Source of the DNA: Quercus robur
Taxonomy: Eukaryota > Streptophyta > Magnoliopsida > Fagales > Fagaceae
DNA length: 64,000 nucleotides
Assembly (NCBI RefSeq): GCF_932294415.1
Contig: NC_065541.1
Span: forward strand, 49,950,290-50,014,289
Reading direction: 5' to 3'
In this document: one piece after another, positions 1 through 13,600 of the stretch
Layout: each line of letters opens with the position of its first letter
Numbering within the stretch: position 1 is the first letter of the stretch
Made by a program: the position numbers and the translations under genes
Notes under the pieces: generated by a model
Database searches by the model: none
Told to the model about the DNA's origin: nothing
What the model saw: only the letters and a program-made list of their open reading frames with translations

Positions 1-187
1 CAAAATTGTGAGCATGATACTCAATGTTATATGTTTATAAAACCATACTTGTATTAATTTGATATTAAATTTTGTAAGTTTGTAAATAAATTTTTAAGAT
101 ATCAAGCTGGTGTTTTTAATTTATTAATAATATAAATATTCGATTTCATAGTAAAATTTAAAACAATACAAGTTGGTAAATTTTTTT

Positions 188-994
188 TGTGGGAGGACGA
201 GAAACCAAGGACAAGAGCATGGAAACCGATGACAAGAATGAACGAGAAGAGGTTAAGACCAAAGGGGCACATCGTGGGAAGTTTTGTCAAGGAGTCCTCA
301 GAGCAAACATGATAACGCAACCACGAAACCCAAGAAGATCGGAGTGCCTAAGGAACCCAAGGATATTGATACATCCCTGGAAAGGCCGAGGTCTAGTTCT
401 GAAGACTACAAGACACGCAACCGAGGAAAGGAAGGAAAGTATGTCATTAAGCAAATGAAGGAAGAGTACAGATAAAATATCCATCACCTCCACATTCAAT
501 GCTTTGCACCCACTTAGCTAACCGCATTAATGGTGGAATAACCCCTGAACAGTGTCATCACAGCTCACAACCTAACAGAGAAACCTTTTAATAAGGCCCT
601 GATGAGACAAGTATTTGAGGGAAAAAGCCTTGTCCCTCCAAGTGGAATGCTAGGATGCAACCTGGATGACTATATAAAGGAAAGAGATCCCTACAAGGAA
701 AATGAGGAAGGATTGAAAAGTGGAGAAGTGAGAAAAACAAAGAGAGAGTGAGAATATTATCATGCAAGAACAAGTGTTAACCTTCACCTCGGCCTAAAAC
801 CGAGGTGCATTGTTGTATTAATCCCAGACATATATTGTTTTGCTTTTCCTCATTTACATATATACCAAGCATACATTTCAATACCATTCTATTGACTTGT
901 TAAAAAAGGGGTAAATAAAGTTAATTGACATTCCGTCTTTATAAATTAATTGTGTGTGGTTAAAGTCTAACTTAGTCCATTTCGGCTCGCCACA
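188..994 (+). mobile_element. Probable solo LTR, copy A of a dispersed LTR family
   Basis: The stretch begins TGTGGGAGGACG and ends GGCTCGCCACA, the TG...CA ends of an LTR. Its middle shares phrases with better-bounded copies further right: a CCCCTGAACAGTG block, a CTGATGAGACAAGTA block, a TATATAAAGG TATA box near 670 and an R-like region with CGGCCTAAAACCGAGG. Its length (about 807 bp) is close to the 791-bp solo LTR at 61621-62411. The flanks are ttttt and atttt, so the target duplication is imperfect and the ends are less certain than for that copy. No coding sequence is visible inside. Confidence 0.55.
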
Positions 995-1742
995 ATTTTG
1001 TTTAAGTTTCAACTATAATTTATATTGATTATTAGTAGAGTTTATTAATTCTAAAAGATTAAATATTTTAATTCTATATATAAGAGATAAAAATAAAAAT
1101 TTTAAGTAATAAGAAAAAAATAAATTAATAAAGTAGTTATTGAACCGCTTCGAACCAAACTTGAACATGTTATTTACGTTCCGTTTGTTTTGATGTAAAA
1201 TGTAAGGGTGGTTTTTGGGGCCCAGGCCCAACAGGCAAGCGATTCTGGCCCAAAAGACCCTCAACAATGAATTTATAGAGAGTAGGTCACAGAACTAGGT
1301 CTTGACAGAGTAAACGTAGCTATAAACAAGCCATGCAACCATTTGGACGTGGGGATATTCCGTTAAGCTTCTTGGGATAACAGTCCGTGGGGCTGTATCT
1401 TATGCTTTGTTTACAGAACTCCTTTCTCTTTCTCCCTCCCCTCCGATCCCCTGGCCATGGGGATTTTCTTCTCTTATATAGCATCCTTCGAACGATAATG
1501 ACCTTACACTTGTTAATCATCTGGGCCTCTACTTAAGTGCCTGTCCCATAGGACATCCTCCTTCTTTTCTGTGAGTTGCATTGGCCAAGATAATTCTGTT
1601 CTCCTGTCCTTTCCACATTAATGCGGCTGGAAAAATAGCTTCCTTGCATTTAATGCGGCAGTTGTGGTTGCCCCCTGAACGTCCTGCATTTTCCCTTAAT
1701 TTTGGATGACCTTTCACCATGTAAAGGGTGTGAATCGGACTC

Positions 1743-2947
1743 TGTTGAGGTCTAAAAAGGATCATAGTAAAGGAAGCCCAAAAGAATAAGTCAAGCCCAA
1801 AAGATAAGTCAAGCCCAAAAGGAAAAATCAAGCTAAGCCCAAAGTAACAGACGCAGGAAACCCATGAAGGAATAAAAAAGCCCAGGGGATCCTGAAGCCC
1901 AGACAAAGAAGCATCCAAAAAAGAGGATCACGGCAAGGGATAAGAAGCAAGGATCCTCAGGAACCTTCAAGAGGCGTAGACCCCTTCAGGCACAAAGACA
2001 AAGGAAGACTAGGACAGCTCGATAGAAAAAGACAGAAGAAGGAAACAAGAAACAAAAGCAGAAAAAGAACACAAACGCCAGTAGAACCCAGCGACCTCTC
2101 ATGGCACAGACAAAAAAAGCCTCGAGGAACCAAAACGGAGAAGCATAGAAGAAAGAATGATAACAAGTGGCTTTCAAAATGGCAGAGCAGGATTCCGCTC
2201 GGATGGGAAAGAAAAGGGAAAAGTGGAAAACGCCAGAAACGGGGATGTCGAGAAGGGCATACCTCAGCACATCCCAAAGAAGATGGCCAACCAGGAACTT
2301 TCAAAAGAATCAGAGCTGAAAGAAGGAAAGAATGAGAAAAAACGGAAATGGGACTTACCAAGATGATGGATACAGGACGTGCTCTGTTTGCAAAAGGGTA
2401 AAACAGGGGAACCAACGGTTCCCCGGGAGGACTAAAAACTCCATTATAAAAGGGGGGGGGGATTTTCAGTAGGAAGAATACCATAACAGAGTCATTAGAA
2501 CTCTGTAAAATTTAAGAAAAACAGAGGAATGTCTCTCGGTATCTCAGAAAGAGCCACTATAGCACATACTTGGATTCAAAAGGATTCAAACTTTGCAAGT
2601 CTTAGAGGCTTGAATAGCCATCAAAGTCTGTAATTTTTGAACTTATTTGAACCTTGTATCACGTCTTAGTGAGTACATTTGTAATCCACAATCAAGAAAA
2701 ATAATGAAATATCTCATATTGATTTGAGAATTTCTAACAATTACTTTGCATATTTCTTTACTGCTTCTTGCTGCTCAATACATATATATTCTTGCTTGTA
2801 AAGCTGAGTCCCTGCCCAAGCAAAGCCACTCAGACTTGAGTTCCAAATCCCACAAGTCTTGTGCAAAAGCATAAGTCTGTGAGAATTGGGGCCAGGATCC
2901 TCGTGGCTGAATCATCCTTATGAAATTCATTTACATATATGTATATG

Positions 2948-2998
<51 letters not shown>

Positions 2999-3156
2999 TA
3001 ATCTAAGAAACTAACAATTATTTGAAGATATGTGCATTGTATAGTTGTTATTGTGTAGGACCTATAGAGGTAAAAGGAAAGGACAAAACTCCATTGCATA
3101 ACAAGCATGGAGAAAGATTGTATAGTGTACAGAATCAGAGATTCTGGGTTCTTACA
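1743..3156 (+). mobile_element. Probable second LTR or LTR-like insert nested in the LTR at 1201-3553
   Basis: The sequence starts TGTTGAGGTC and may end TTCTTACA. It contains a TATA-like CCATTATAAAAGG at about 2440 and a long downstream R/U5-like stretch with no ORF that resembles a known protein. The neighbouring sequence on both sides belongs to the outer LTR. The five bases outside the two ends (gactc and ggcct) do not match, so the limits are provisional or one end has been rearranged. Long minus-strand reading frames here (1957-2484) are low-complexity shadows. Confidence 0.35.
2951..2996. repeat. (TA)n microsatellite
   Basis: An uninterrupted run of about 23 TA units inside the nested LTR-like sequence. 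Confidence 0.95.
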
Positions 3157-3170
3157 GGCCTAATACGCCC

Positions 3171-3216
3171 CGGGATCCCACGACAGTACGTCCCGGGATC
3201 CCATGACAGTACGTTC
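3171..3216. repeat. Two tandem 23-bp units
   Basis: The unit CGGGATCCCAYGACAGTACG plus three bases is present twice in direct succession, with one internal base change and a terminal difference. It contains the GGGATCCC palindrome. It lies in the 5' half of the minus-strand LTR. Confidence 0.85.
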
Positions 3217-4636
3217 GGGGAGGAATCACATTTTTGCCTTGAGGAGATTTATGTGACTTGCGCACAACTTGGTTCGTAATCAGCCCCCATTTAGCTGCGG
3301 TGAACCAAGCCCAGTCCACAAAAACACAACTATTTGGCCCAGGATCCTTGGGCCTGTGCTAAAGAAAAAAGCACTCTCACAGACTCCCATTTGGTGCGTC
3401 TGAGGAGGTATTCCTCCTCGGACGCCCCTTAAGCAAGCCCGGCCCAACATGATTGGGCTGGGGGGTCCTCTGCCCGTGTCTTCGCTTCCTATTATGGTTG
3501 GGCTTAGTACGAGTGCCATGGCCCAACGTCGTCTGGTGAATTTTACCCCCACATAAAATATATGCAAAAACATATTTTCATATTTTATGGTGTTTGTTTT
3601 ATAATAAAACATTTAATCGAAGGTAAAATATTTTAATCAAACAAAACAATTAAGGCAAATAAGAGTAAAATGCTTTACACTTAAAAAATTGGTAAAATAT
3701 TTTACATTTTCTGCTGTCTCTCTCAACAGTCCCGATTAGCCCTTCTCTCACTCTTTCACGCTCTTTCAGTTTCTCTCCACAACCCAGCCCACCCTCACTC
3801 ATCTCCCTCCCATCATCAGCTCTACCTTCTTCGGCAATCCCTTGGGACTTTTGACTCTCGACATCAATGTTCCCGACGTGAGCAAAGGCGGTGCAGATCG
3901 ATGACCACTACCCCTTTTATGGTGTAGATCAGTGATAATGTCGGTAGTGGGGAGGCTCGTCTTCAGATTTGAGTGCCGGTGTCTCTCTCTGTGTGGTGGG
4001 GTGGGTCGTCGGTGATGGGTTTTTGTGGGCTGGGTCATGGGTGTTGGGTTTTGGTGTTTTTAGGTCTGGTTTTGAGTTTGGTGATTGGTTTTTGGTGGTC
4101 GGAACTGCTATAATTGTGGTGGTTTGTGGGTTTTGATGGTGGCTTAATAAGGGTGGGTTTCATTGATCTTTGATTTTCGAATTTTTGCTTTCATTTGGTA
4201 TTGTTGCTTTTTGTTGGTGGTTGTTGTTGTGGTGGTGTGGGCGTGTGAGTGGTGGTGTTTAGTCACTAGATTTTGGTGGCAGTGGGACGGTGGTGGCTAT
4301 TTTTTTTTCCTCTTTCCAATTTGGATTTTGGGTGGTTAGTAGTGGCGGTGGTGCTTGTATTTGGTGGCTGGTGGTTGTTTACATTTTCAAATGTTTAATC
4401 TTGCCAAACGGTTCAAAATGTTTTCAATGAAAATATTTTACGGTAAAATTTGTTTACATGTAAAATATTTACATTTTCGAATCAAACGGAACGGAGCGTT
4501 AGTTGGTCCGTCACTATTGAGTTGTTGCAATGCTACAACACAGTTGCATAGTTGACGGACACCGGTATCTGATGGAGTTGAAACTAATTCCTTAAGCGGA
4601 AAGCAACAAATTCAAAAGCAAAACCAACAAAACGAC

Positions 4637-7600
4637 ATGACCAAGAATCTCACCAGTACCTCCGAAACATTACCTGCGGCTGCGGCTATGGAACTCGACC
4701 TCGACTCCTTCCTTAACTCACCTCTCACCAGCGACGACGACGACGACGACGACAACAAAGGCAATCAACACAACCTCTACTCCATCCCTCACCGCACAAT
4801 CGACGAAATCCTCAACGCCTCCGATTCCTCCACCTCATCTCCCCCTACATCTCCACCGTCCATTTACTCCCGCGTCTCCGATCCCAAACACGACCAAGAC
4901 CAAGACGACACCGTTTCAGTCTCCACAACTAAACAACCCTCCTCAGACTTTTCCTCCATACCGGCCCAACATCATGATGAAAACCCCTCGCTCCACTCCC
5001 GACCCGGTTCGTCTTCGTTCAGTCGGGCCAGACCCGGAATTAATTACCCGGACGATCCGTTTAAAAGGCTCTCGAACTCGAAGCCGTTACCGTCGCTTTT
5101 CGGTGGTGTGAGATCGAATGCGAAGCCGGGGGCAGCGCTTGCGGCGGCAGTGGCAGCCTCCAGGGCTCTCCCGACCCCGCACGCCGCCGCGATCAAGTCT
5201 AGGAGGGCTGCCAGTGGAAGCTTCCAGAAGGTTCTTGAAGATTCCGATGCGGTTTCGGTCTCGGCCTCGGATGAATTGAGCTCTAATAGTGAAATTCGTA
5301 ATACCAAAGAGGATGAGGTTTTGGAAGGTGTGATTGGGAATGAGGGTTTTGCTCAGGGTTCTAGTGTTAAAGAGGTCGAAAGCGAAGCCGAAAATGTGGT
5401 TCAAGTAGACGGATTAAAGGTTAGTAGTAATCATGAAGAATTGCTGCGAACAAGTGCTGATTTAGTTTCTAATTTTGATATCATTGAGCCGCGGATTGGT
5501 TCTTCGTCCATAAGTGTCGAGGAGGAAAAAAACAATGTAAATGTAGATGAGAATGCTTCTGTGCTTGACAGGAGCTCTGAAATTTTGAACTCAGAAGAAG
5601 ATAAGGTTGATCATTTGGAAGAGAAGGTAGAGGAGGAATCGACAATTGAGGCATTGGAAACACAGCAACAAGTGAATGTTTTGGAAGATACTGAGGTGGG
5701 TGGTGGCGATGATGATGATGCAAGTTCATTGAGTGATATTACTGAACTTGTGGAAGAGAGAATTGGGCAATTGGAGAGCAGGAGGATTAGTAAGAGAGCG
5801 GAGAAGAAATCCCGGGCTGCTTCTATGAAGCCATTGGAGTTGGCTGAGGAGCTTGAGAAGAAGCATGCTTCTACTGGTTTGCATTGGGAAGAGGGTGCAG
5901 CTGCTCAGCCAATGAGGCTTGAGGGCGTACGGAGAGGATCAACCACATTAGGATACTTTGATCTTGATGCGGATAATGCTATTACAAGGACCATTTCTTC
6001 TCAGGCATTCAGGAGAGATCATGGTTCACCTCAAGCTTTGGCTGTTCATACTAATTATATTGCAATTGGAATGTCAAAAGGGGTCATTCTCGTTGTGCCC
6101 AGTAAATATTCCGGTTATAATGCTGACCACATGGATCCAAAGGTTACTTTTGCATTAATCTGCTTATATTGCTCTTACTTGTTAGCCTTTCATGTTCCTT
6201 CAGGATTCTATGTTTCTATATATGTTATTTGTTCATCTTTTGGTTGAAACTTGAATAGATTCCAGGAAATATATTTTGGGTGTAATTAGAATCAAGGGAG
6301 AATGTTGTGAATGTGCCCTTTAAAATAATAGCCAATTCCTGGTGTCATCTCTTTGCAGAATTGCTTAAGTATCAACTTAATTGCTTATTTCAATCTCTAA
6401 AATGCCCCAATGAATTCCACACAAAACAGCAGTTACATACTTGATTTTGTACAGGATGACTTCCATACACAAATAACTTGATATTATTGAAAAGAAACAC
6501 AATGTTATCAGCTTTAAAACCTTTGGTGTGCGTACTTAGTATGAGTATATTCTGTAAGGATGACTTATATACATAAATATAATGTGCATACTTAGCATGA
6601 GTGTGTTGGTACTTCCTCAACAAAGTTCTTATTCAGATATGCCCTCAGTATATGGTTATCTGTTAAGATACCATTGATTGGTAATATCTAAATTTCTTCT
6701 GTTACAGAAATCGAGCATGTTAAGTGAGGAATTTGGCTTTTTATGGTAATTTCAGTATGAAAACATCTGGATGTTTAATTAAATTGTGAAGCTTCTAAGT
6801 ACATTTGCTTTTGCTATGTGCCACATTGTAGTTACGACAGAAATAACTTTACTCAATATTCCATGCTGTTTATGTTCCAGATGTCGATGCTTGGTCTGCA
6901 AGGTGATAGGTCTCATGCCCCTGTAACTTCCATGTGCTTTAATCAGCAAGGGGACCTGCTCTTAGCTGGTTATGGTGATGGTCATATTACTGTTTGGGAT
7001 GTGCAGAGATCATCATCAGCAAAAGTTATTACTGGAGAGCATACAACACCAGTAGTACATACATTATTTCTGGGGCAGGATTCTCAGGTTACTCGTCAAT
7101 TTAAAGCAGTTACTGGTGATAGTAAGGGTCTCGTTCTGTTGCATGCTTTCTCAGTTGTTCCCTTGCTCAATAGGTTCTCCATCAAAACCCAGGTAAAACG
7201 TTAGCATGCATTAATATGTGATTTATGATTGTGGCACTACGTATAATATGCTTATGAGTTGACATCATCTCCAAACTAATGATCATATTGTTACATGAAA
7301 TAGTGTCTTCTTGATGGACAAAAAACGGGAATTGTGCTATCAGCTTCACCGGTCCTTTTTGATGAATTCTCTGGAGGTGCTTCCCTGTCCTCTCAGGGAA
7401 ACAATGCGGTTTCATCCAGCAGTCTTGGTAGTATGATGGGAGGTGTAGTAGGTGGAGATGCTGGCTGGAAACTCTTTAATGAAGGCTCTTCTTTAGCTGA
7501 AGAAGGTGTGGTCATATTTGTCACCCATCAAACTGCTCTGGTGGTATGAAGCCCTCAGATGATTGCACAAATTCCATGTACCTTTTGTCTTGTGAATTGA

Positions 7601-10600
7601 TGTTGTTCTTCTTAGTGGTTATATCTTGTTCAAAATGTGTTAAAGCCACATTTGCATGTTACAGGTAAGGCTTACTCCTACTTTGGAAGTCTATTCGCAG
7701 CTTTCTAAGCCAGATGGGGTTCGAGAGGGTTCTATGCCTTATACTGCGTGGAAATGCATGACAAAATCACGCAGTTTGCCTAGTGGTATGCATTGAGTGA
7801 GTTTTGGGCATTTATGTTGAGATATTTCATTTTTTCTAAGATATGAATTTGTTACAGAAAACGTGCCTGTGGAAGCATCAGAGAGAGTCTACTTGCTCGC
7901 AATTGCTTGGGACCGAAAAGTTCAGGTTGCAAAGTTAATCAAATCAGAGCTAAAAGTATATGGGAAATGGTCTCTTGACAGTGCAGCTATAGGTGTGGCT
8001 TGGTTGGATGATCAGGTACGTATTTAGTTATTCATATATTGTTGATTTGTCTTTTGTTGTATTTAAATAATGTTATTTAGGCAGCGTTGCCTAGTAAATA
8101 ATTGTAAATGCTTTGCATGTAATGAGATTTTTGTACTTGACCAGATACTGGTTGTTCTTACATCAACTGGACAACTCTGTCTGTTTGCTAAGGATGGAAC
8201 TGTGATTCACCAAACAAGTTTTTCTCTGGATGGTTATGGTGGAGATGATCTTGTTGCATACCATACCCACTTTATTAATATCTATGGAAATCCTGAGAAA
8301 GCTTTTCACAATTGCATAGCTGTAAGAGGAGCTTCAGTATACATCCTTGGACCTATGCATCTTGCTGTTTCTCGCCTTCTCCCATGGAAGGAACGGATTC
8401 AGGTTCTGCGGAAAGCAGGTGACTGGATGGGTGCACTGAACATGTCAATGACACTTTATGATGGCCAGGCGCATGGTGTTATTGACCTTCCTAGAACCTT
8501 GGATGCTGTACAGGAGGCCATAATGCCCTACCTTGTGGAGTTGCTTTTGTCATATGTAGATGAAGTATTTTCTTATATTTCGGTGGCATTTTGCAACCAA
8601 GTTGAGAAAATGGAACCACTGGACAACCCAAATAGTAGAAGCAGTTCTGTGCACTCTGAAATAAAAGAGCAATACACTCGTGTTGGTGGAGTTGCTGTGG
8701 AATTCTGTGTTCATATCAAGAGGACTGACATCCTTTTCGATGAAATTTTCTCCAAGTTTGTGGCGGTACAACAGAGAGGTATCATTACATCTCTGAGTCT
8801 TCTTGTGTTGAATGCTTCAATTACTATGCAGTTTGATCTTTGATGTCCAGGTTGAAGTTCATTTTTTAAGTGAAACTTGGTAACTCAATTTGTGATAGCC
8901 ATAACTACATAACATGAGGCTAGAATGTTTAACAAACTTTGAAGGTCAGACTGTTTGGACAGTGAGATTATTGCTAGGCTATCAGCAAGACATGTTTGGA
9001 TCTTTGGGGGGAATATTATCAATTATGAAAGAATATGAGAAATCTTTCCTTATTTATTATTGGCAAGTTACAGACGCACCTAGTGGTTGTTGAACCCACA
9101 ATCTCACCCTCCACCCTATTCTCATCGGGAAGTGCCAAATGAGCCAAGCTCATTGGCTGCTTAGAGAGCTTTCCTTGTGATGAAGTTTTTCTAATGCTAT
9201 ATTCTATGTTACCTTTTCCTTTTAAGATTGGGTTTGTTACTAGGAAGGGTGCAAGTGTTATTCAGCTCTCCTAGCACCTTGAGAGTGATTTTTTTTTTGA
9301 TAAGTAAGAAAGATATATATTAAAAGCTACCTCATGAAAACACAAGGCAGAACAGAGAAAACAGAGAAGGAAACAAACAAAAAGAGAGAAGAAAAAGAAA
9401 AGAATAAGAAAACAAACGGAGACAACAAAAAGCAGATTAATTACAGAGAAGAGAACTAAGGAACATAGGGATAGAATCACTAGAGGTGAGTCCCCAAGCC
9501 CTAGACCAATCAAAAAGAGAGCCGCTAAAGTAAGCGAGCAACTGGTCATCAGACTTGATGTATTCCGTGTTGACACTTTGCTAGTACAAAACTAGGTTGA
9601 GTTAGTGTCTGCTGTGGTCTTATTGCCTGTGAAGTGTGTGTATTATATATATATATATATATAGCAGCCCTTGCAATAATTTGTCCATATTAGCAGTCCT
9701 TAGACATTACTCTTTCGGTGATTTACCTTTTGTTTCATTACATTTTCCAGACACATTTTTGGAGCTTTTGGAACCATATATATTGAAGGACATGCTTGGA
9801 TCACTGCCTCCTGAGGTATAGCTTGATGTCCCAGTGCTCAGCCTTATTGGCAGCTTAATCATAAATTCTGATATTTTCTTTTTCTTTTTTCGTTTTATTT
9901 TGTTAGATTATGCAAGCACTTGTAGAACATTACAGCAGCAAAGGATGGTTACAACGAGTTGAACAATGCGTCCTTCACATGGATATCTCTTCTTTGGATT
10001 TCAATCAGGTCTTACCTTCAAAACCTTTGTTAATCATTTTTGTTGTTGGAGTAAATTCATTTGTTATGATTTATTGACTTGATTGGATAATGATTATTAT
10101 TTTTCCTTGTAGGTTGTTAGGTTATGTAGAGAGCATGGATTATATGGTGCTCTGGTGTATCTCTTCAATAAAGGATTGGATGATTTTAGGGCTCCTTTAG
10201 AGGAGCTGTTGGTGGTCTTGCGAAATAGTCAAAAGGAGAGTGCTGCTGCCCTTGGGTATGTATAACGTGTTCCTTGTGTTCTCATTCATTGAATATGGAA
10301 GATTTTCTAATATCATGTTTTCTCATTCTAGTTTGCTTCTCTTCTATGAATGCTGTCATGTCAATATTTATAAATTGACTGGATTTAGGGTCTATTTGGA
10401 ATTTGCTTATTTTGCTGAAATTGAAAACTTTTTGCTGAAAGCACTGTAAATGAAGGTAAAAGTTAGCTGAAATAGTACAGTTGGACTCATGAATAGTACC
10501 AAAAAGTGTAGTGGGGTTCATGAATAGTATCAAAAATAAGTTGAATAGTAAAATAAGCTAGCTTTTTAATTTGGAGCCAAACGCACACTTATTTAGAAGT

Positions 10601-13600
10601 TTATTTATGGGAAACATTTTCTACTTTTAAGGAACTGTATTCAATGTGCAGGTATAACATCATATTAAGAATGTAATTTTATAGGAGCTGCAAATAACCC
10701 TAATCTTAAAAGATTTCAATCAGCTGGTTTGAATTAGGCTCCATCTGGGCTTATGTGGCATGGAGTTGGAGACTTGGAGTCAAATTTCAATCAGTGTGCA
10801 AGCTTGTTTCTTCCTTCTCCCTTCCCCTTTTCTCCCTCACATTAATTTTCTTATTCTACTTTATGGTAGTATTTTTGTTCTCATTGGAAATACATGTATC
10901 TTAGCTGTGCCTTAGTGAAGTGTTATTCATATGGGGGCATATGCTATCCAGAGGTTACAAATTTAAGATTCCTATTAAGTTGGTTTTTATTTTCTAAACC
11001 ACGAATGAAAACTGTCAAATATTGCATCAAAAGCACACTTCTGGCTTGTTTGTATCTCAACTGTGCCTTAGTGAAGATTTATTCATTTGGGGGCATATGC
11101 TATTCAGACGTTACAATTAAAAAAAATTTCATATTCGTTTGGTTATGATTTTTTAAACCATGAGCAAAAAGTGACAAATAGGAAAAGGTATCTCATGAGA
11201 CCTCCCTTTCACATCATGTGTGGGTCTCACTTGTTGTGAGAGGTATCAGGTAAGTCTTATAAGATAATTTTCCATCTGATAGGGCTGGAAAACAGGGAGG
11301 GCTTATTCCTCTACTGGTTGGTAGTGTAAATAATTACCGGGAAGAAAAAGAGATAGTATGAAATATTTCTGGGGAAAGGTGGTTTAAAATTTTGATCGAA
11401 TAAAACTTCTTGAGGCATTTGACTATATGGAATATCTTTAGTTGAAAAGAGGTTTCTTTATTCAGTATGGTATTGATAGAATTTTAGAAAATGTCTTGGA
11501 TGGCTCACTTGAAATGTTCATTTTCTTTAGATTGGTTGCCCACCACAGCCCCCACTGGGGCCTAGCCCCCCAAAAATAAATTATAATGAGAGAGAGAACT
11601 GCTTTACCACTTTTTCTTATTTGCAGTCTTATGGTAATCGTACTGAAAGGTGTTACAAGCAGGATTATATTGTTTTATACCATTATTTATGTTTTATCTT
11701 CTTATAGTTGGTTTTTTATTACCACTTTGTAGTATTAACCTTTGCCTTTTGTTCTTGCTTACAGGTACCGGATGCTTGTTTATCTAAAATACTGCTTTTC
11801 AGGTCTTGCTTTTCCTCCAGGTAAGGAGTTATTATTGGTGGCACTTTCCAATTGATCAGTTTGAAGATCCTTTGTGCAAGTATGTGAAAATTTCTCTATA
11901 AATCTTGAATTGACTAAATTATAGAAAACCAAATATATGTGACTGTTTATCTTGTAATATTTGTTTTGGCCATTTTATGTTGTACATATACATGTCATGC
12001 TAATTTCTCAGAGTGTTATATTTTTGTTTAGCTGTGTTACTACTTTCTTACAGGTCTTAAGTAATTCTTTAGGTTAAATTTAATAAGGATGTGACATAAA
12101 AGACCCTATTTACACCCTTCAATAAAATATTGACACTGTCAGATTTTCAAAATGAAAGCATAGTGACTAGTACATATGATAACAACCCATTAAAAGCTAA
12201 TATAATCAAATATTTATTAAGAAAACAAACAAACCGATAAAAAAAATTACTGTCATCTGAAGACTCTGAACACACTGAGAAGTCACTGGATTGATGTTGG
12301 TGTTTTCTGAATTTCGTTCAATAGAAAAAACCTTTTGATGATTCCATAACAATCTGCAAGCATTTGATTCAATTGCCATCTCCCTGCTCCAAACCCAACC
12401 ACTGTAAACTCCATTTTTCTCATCCTCATAAGCCTTGTCAGAATCAGAATCATACTGTTCCTCCCATTGCATTCTTCAACACCCCATATTATTCCAAGTT
12501 CCCAAGAATCACACTATTCCCTCCTCAGAATCACACTTTTTCTCCAGTTAACCTCAGCTATCTCTCCAAGGCGACAGTGATGGTTGTTGGTACTTATTGG
12601 GTGAGTTGGATTGCAATCTTGTGACAATTATGATGTGGTCAACAACTCCTCTATTCTAAAGGCTTTTTATTTTTAATTTGAGGATTTTAATGTGATTTGG
12701 ATTGTGTGTAGTGGGGCTTATGCTTGTTATCACACAAATCTGATGTGGCATTGATTGGATGGTGAAAACCATGGGTTTTGCACCACATCCTTATCAAATT
12801 CGGATTCATTCTTTAAACATGCTGCTGTTATCTTTTTAAATGTGTGGTCTTTAAGTGGTGATATTAGTATCTGTATTTGTTTTGTCAGTGTATATATATA
12901 TATATGTCTGTACTGGTTACTGACTTTGGAAGAACAAGGCCTTTTTCTAATAAGCCAATTCATTGTACAGCTTGAAACCAGTATTATGACTATTTGATAT
13001 TTTTTTTTTTATACAACTTACTATTGATAAAGAATGGCAACCTGTTTGGTTTCATCTTTTAGTGTTTATGGGAGTTTACATAATTCTTAAATGGTGTTTA
13101 GATGCTATGAAATGAGTGTGAGGCATCAAAGCAAGAATACCTTGTTTCTTTTTACAATCCACATGTTTTGAAGCTGTATCACTTGTACAGCTTCATTTCA
13201 ATGTATGCAGGATGGAACTGATTTAGAAACATTGAAGCCAAAAGTTTCCCTTTTGCAGGACAAGGAACTCTGCCCCCTACACGCTTGCCATCTCTTAGAA
13301 CAGAACTTCTGCAATTTCTATTAGAACATTCTGATGCCCCTAACTCAAAAGCTGTTTCAAGCTTATCATCTGGAGGAGCATACCTGAACCTGTATCATCT
13401 CTTACAGTTAGATACTGAAGCTACTTTAGATGTTTTGAGATGTGCTTTTGTAGAAGATGAAATCCCAAAACCAAAACTTTCATCACATGATTCAGCAGAT
13501 GAAAATACAAAGCCAAAAATAGAGAATGACAATGGATGTCAAAATATGTTGGTCCAAGATACAGTGAACTCTCTTATTTGTATTCTTAATAGGGACATTT

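Larger units (their letters stand above)
1201..3553 (-). mobile_element. LTR insertion (minus) with perfect 5-bp target duplication, internally interrupted
   Basis: Read on the minus strand the unit starts TGTGGGGGTAAAATTC (3553) and ends CCACCCTTACA (1201). It is flanked by TAAAA at 1196-1200 and 3554-3558, a perfect 5-bp target site duplication. The part at 1201-1742 reversed matches the 3' half of the solo LTR at 61621-62411 (CCGCATTAATGTGG block, GGGACAGGCACTTAAG, AGATGATTAACAAGTGT, GCTATATAAG TATA box). The part at about 3157-3553 reversed carries the TTGGGCC and TCCGAGGA words of that LTR's 5' end. Sequence of another kind lies between. No gag or pol reading frame is visible, so this is most simply a solo LTR that was later interrupted. 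Confidence 0.75.
1175..4498. mobile_element. MULE-like non-autonomous element, interrupted by an LTR insertion
   Basis: The left end reads ACGTTCCGTTTGTTTTGATG. The reverse complement of the right end (4470-4498) reads CGCTCCGTTCCGTTTGATTC, followed by similar AT-rich GTAAAATATTTT motifs. These are imperfect terminal inverted repeats of the type seen in plant Mutator-like elements. The interior after 3720 is a C/T-rich then very G/T-rich stretch with no sustained ORF. The LTR at 1201-3553 sits within the left inverted repeat. I could not find a clear 9-bp target duplication, so the class is an inference. The right end stops about 140 bp before the VPS8 start codon. Confidence 0.5.

Noticed and set aside
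1957-2484. Minus-strand frame of 175 codons
   Set aside because: It is Phe/Leu/Ser-rich low complexity antisense to an A/G-rich LTR-like sequence, has no domain and lies within nested transposon sequence.
5044-5404. Minus-strand frames opposite VPS8 exon 1
   Set aside because: Antisense shadows of a GC-rich coding exon; the plus-strand exon has family-consistent content and correct splicing.
10881-11180. Possible repeat array (CRISPR-like)
   Set aside because: Only two long diverged copies without spacers, in a plant intron; it is a tandem duplication.
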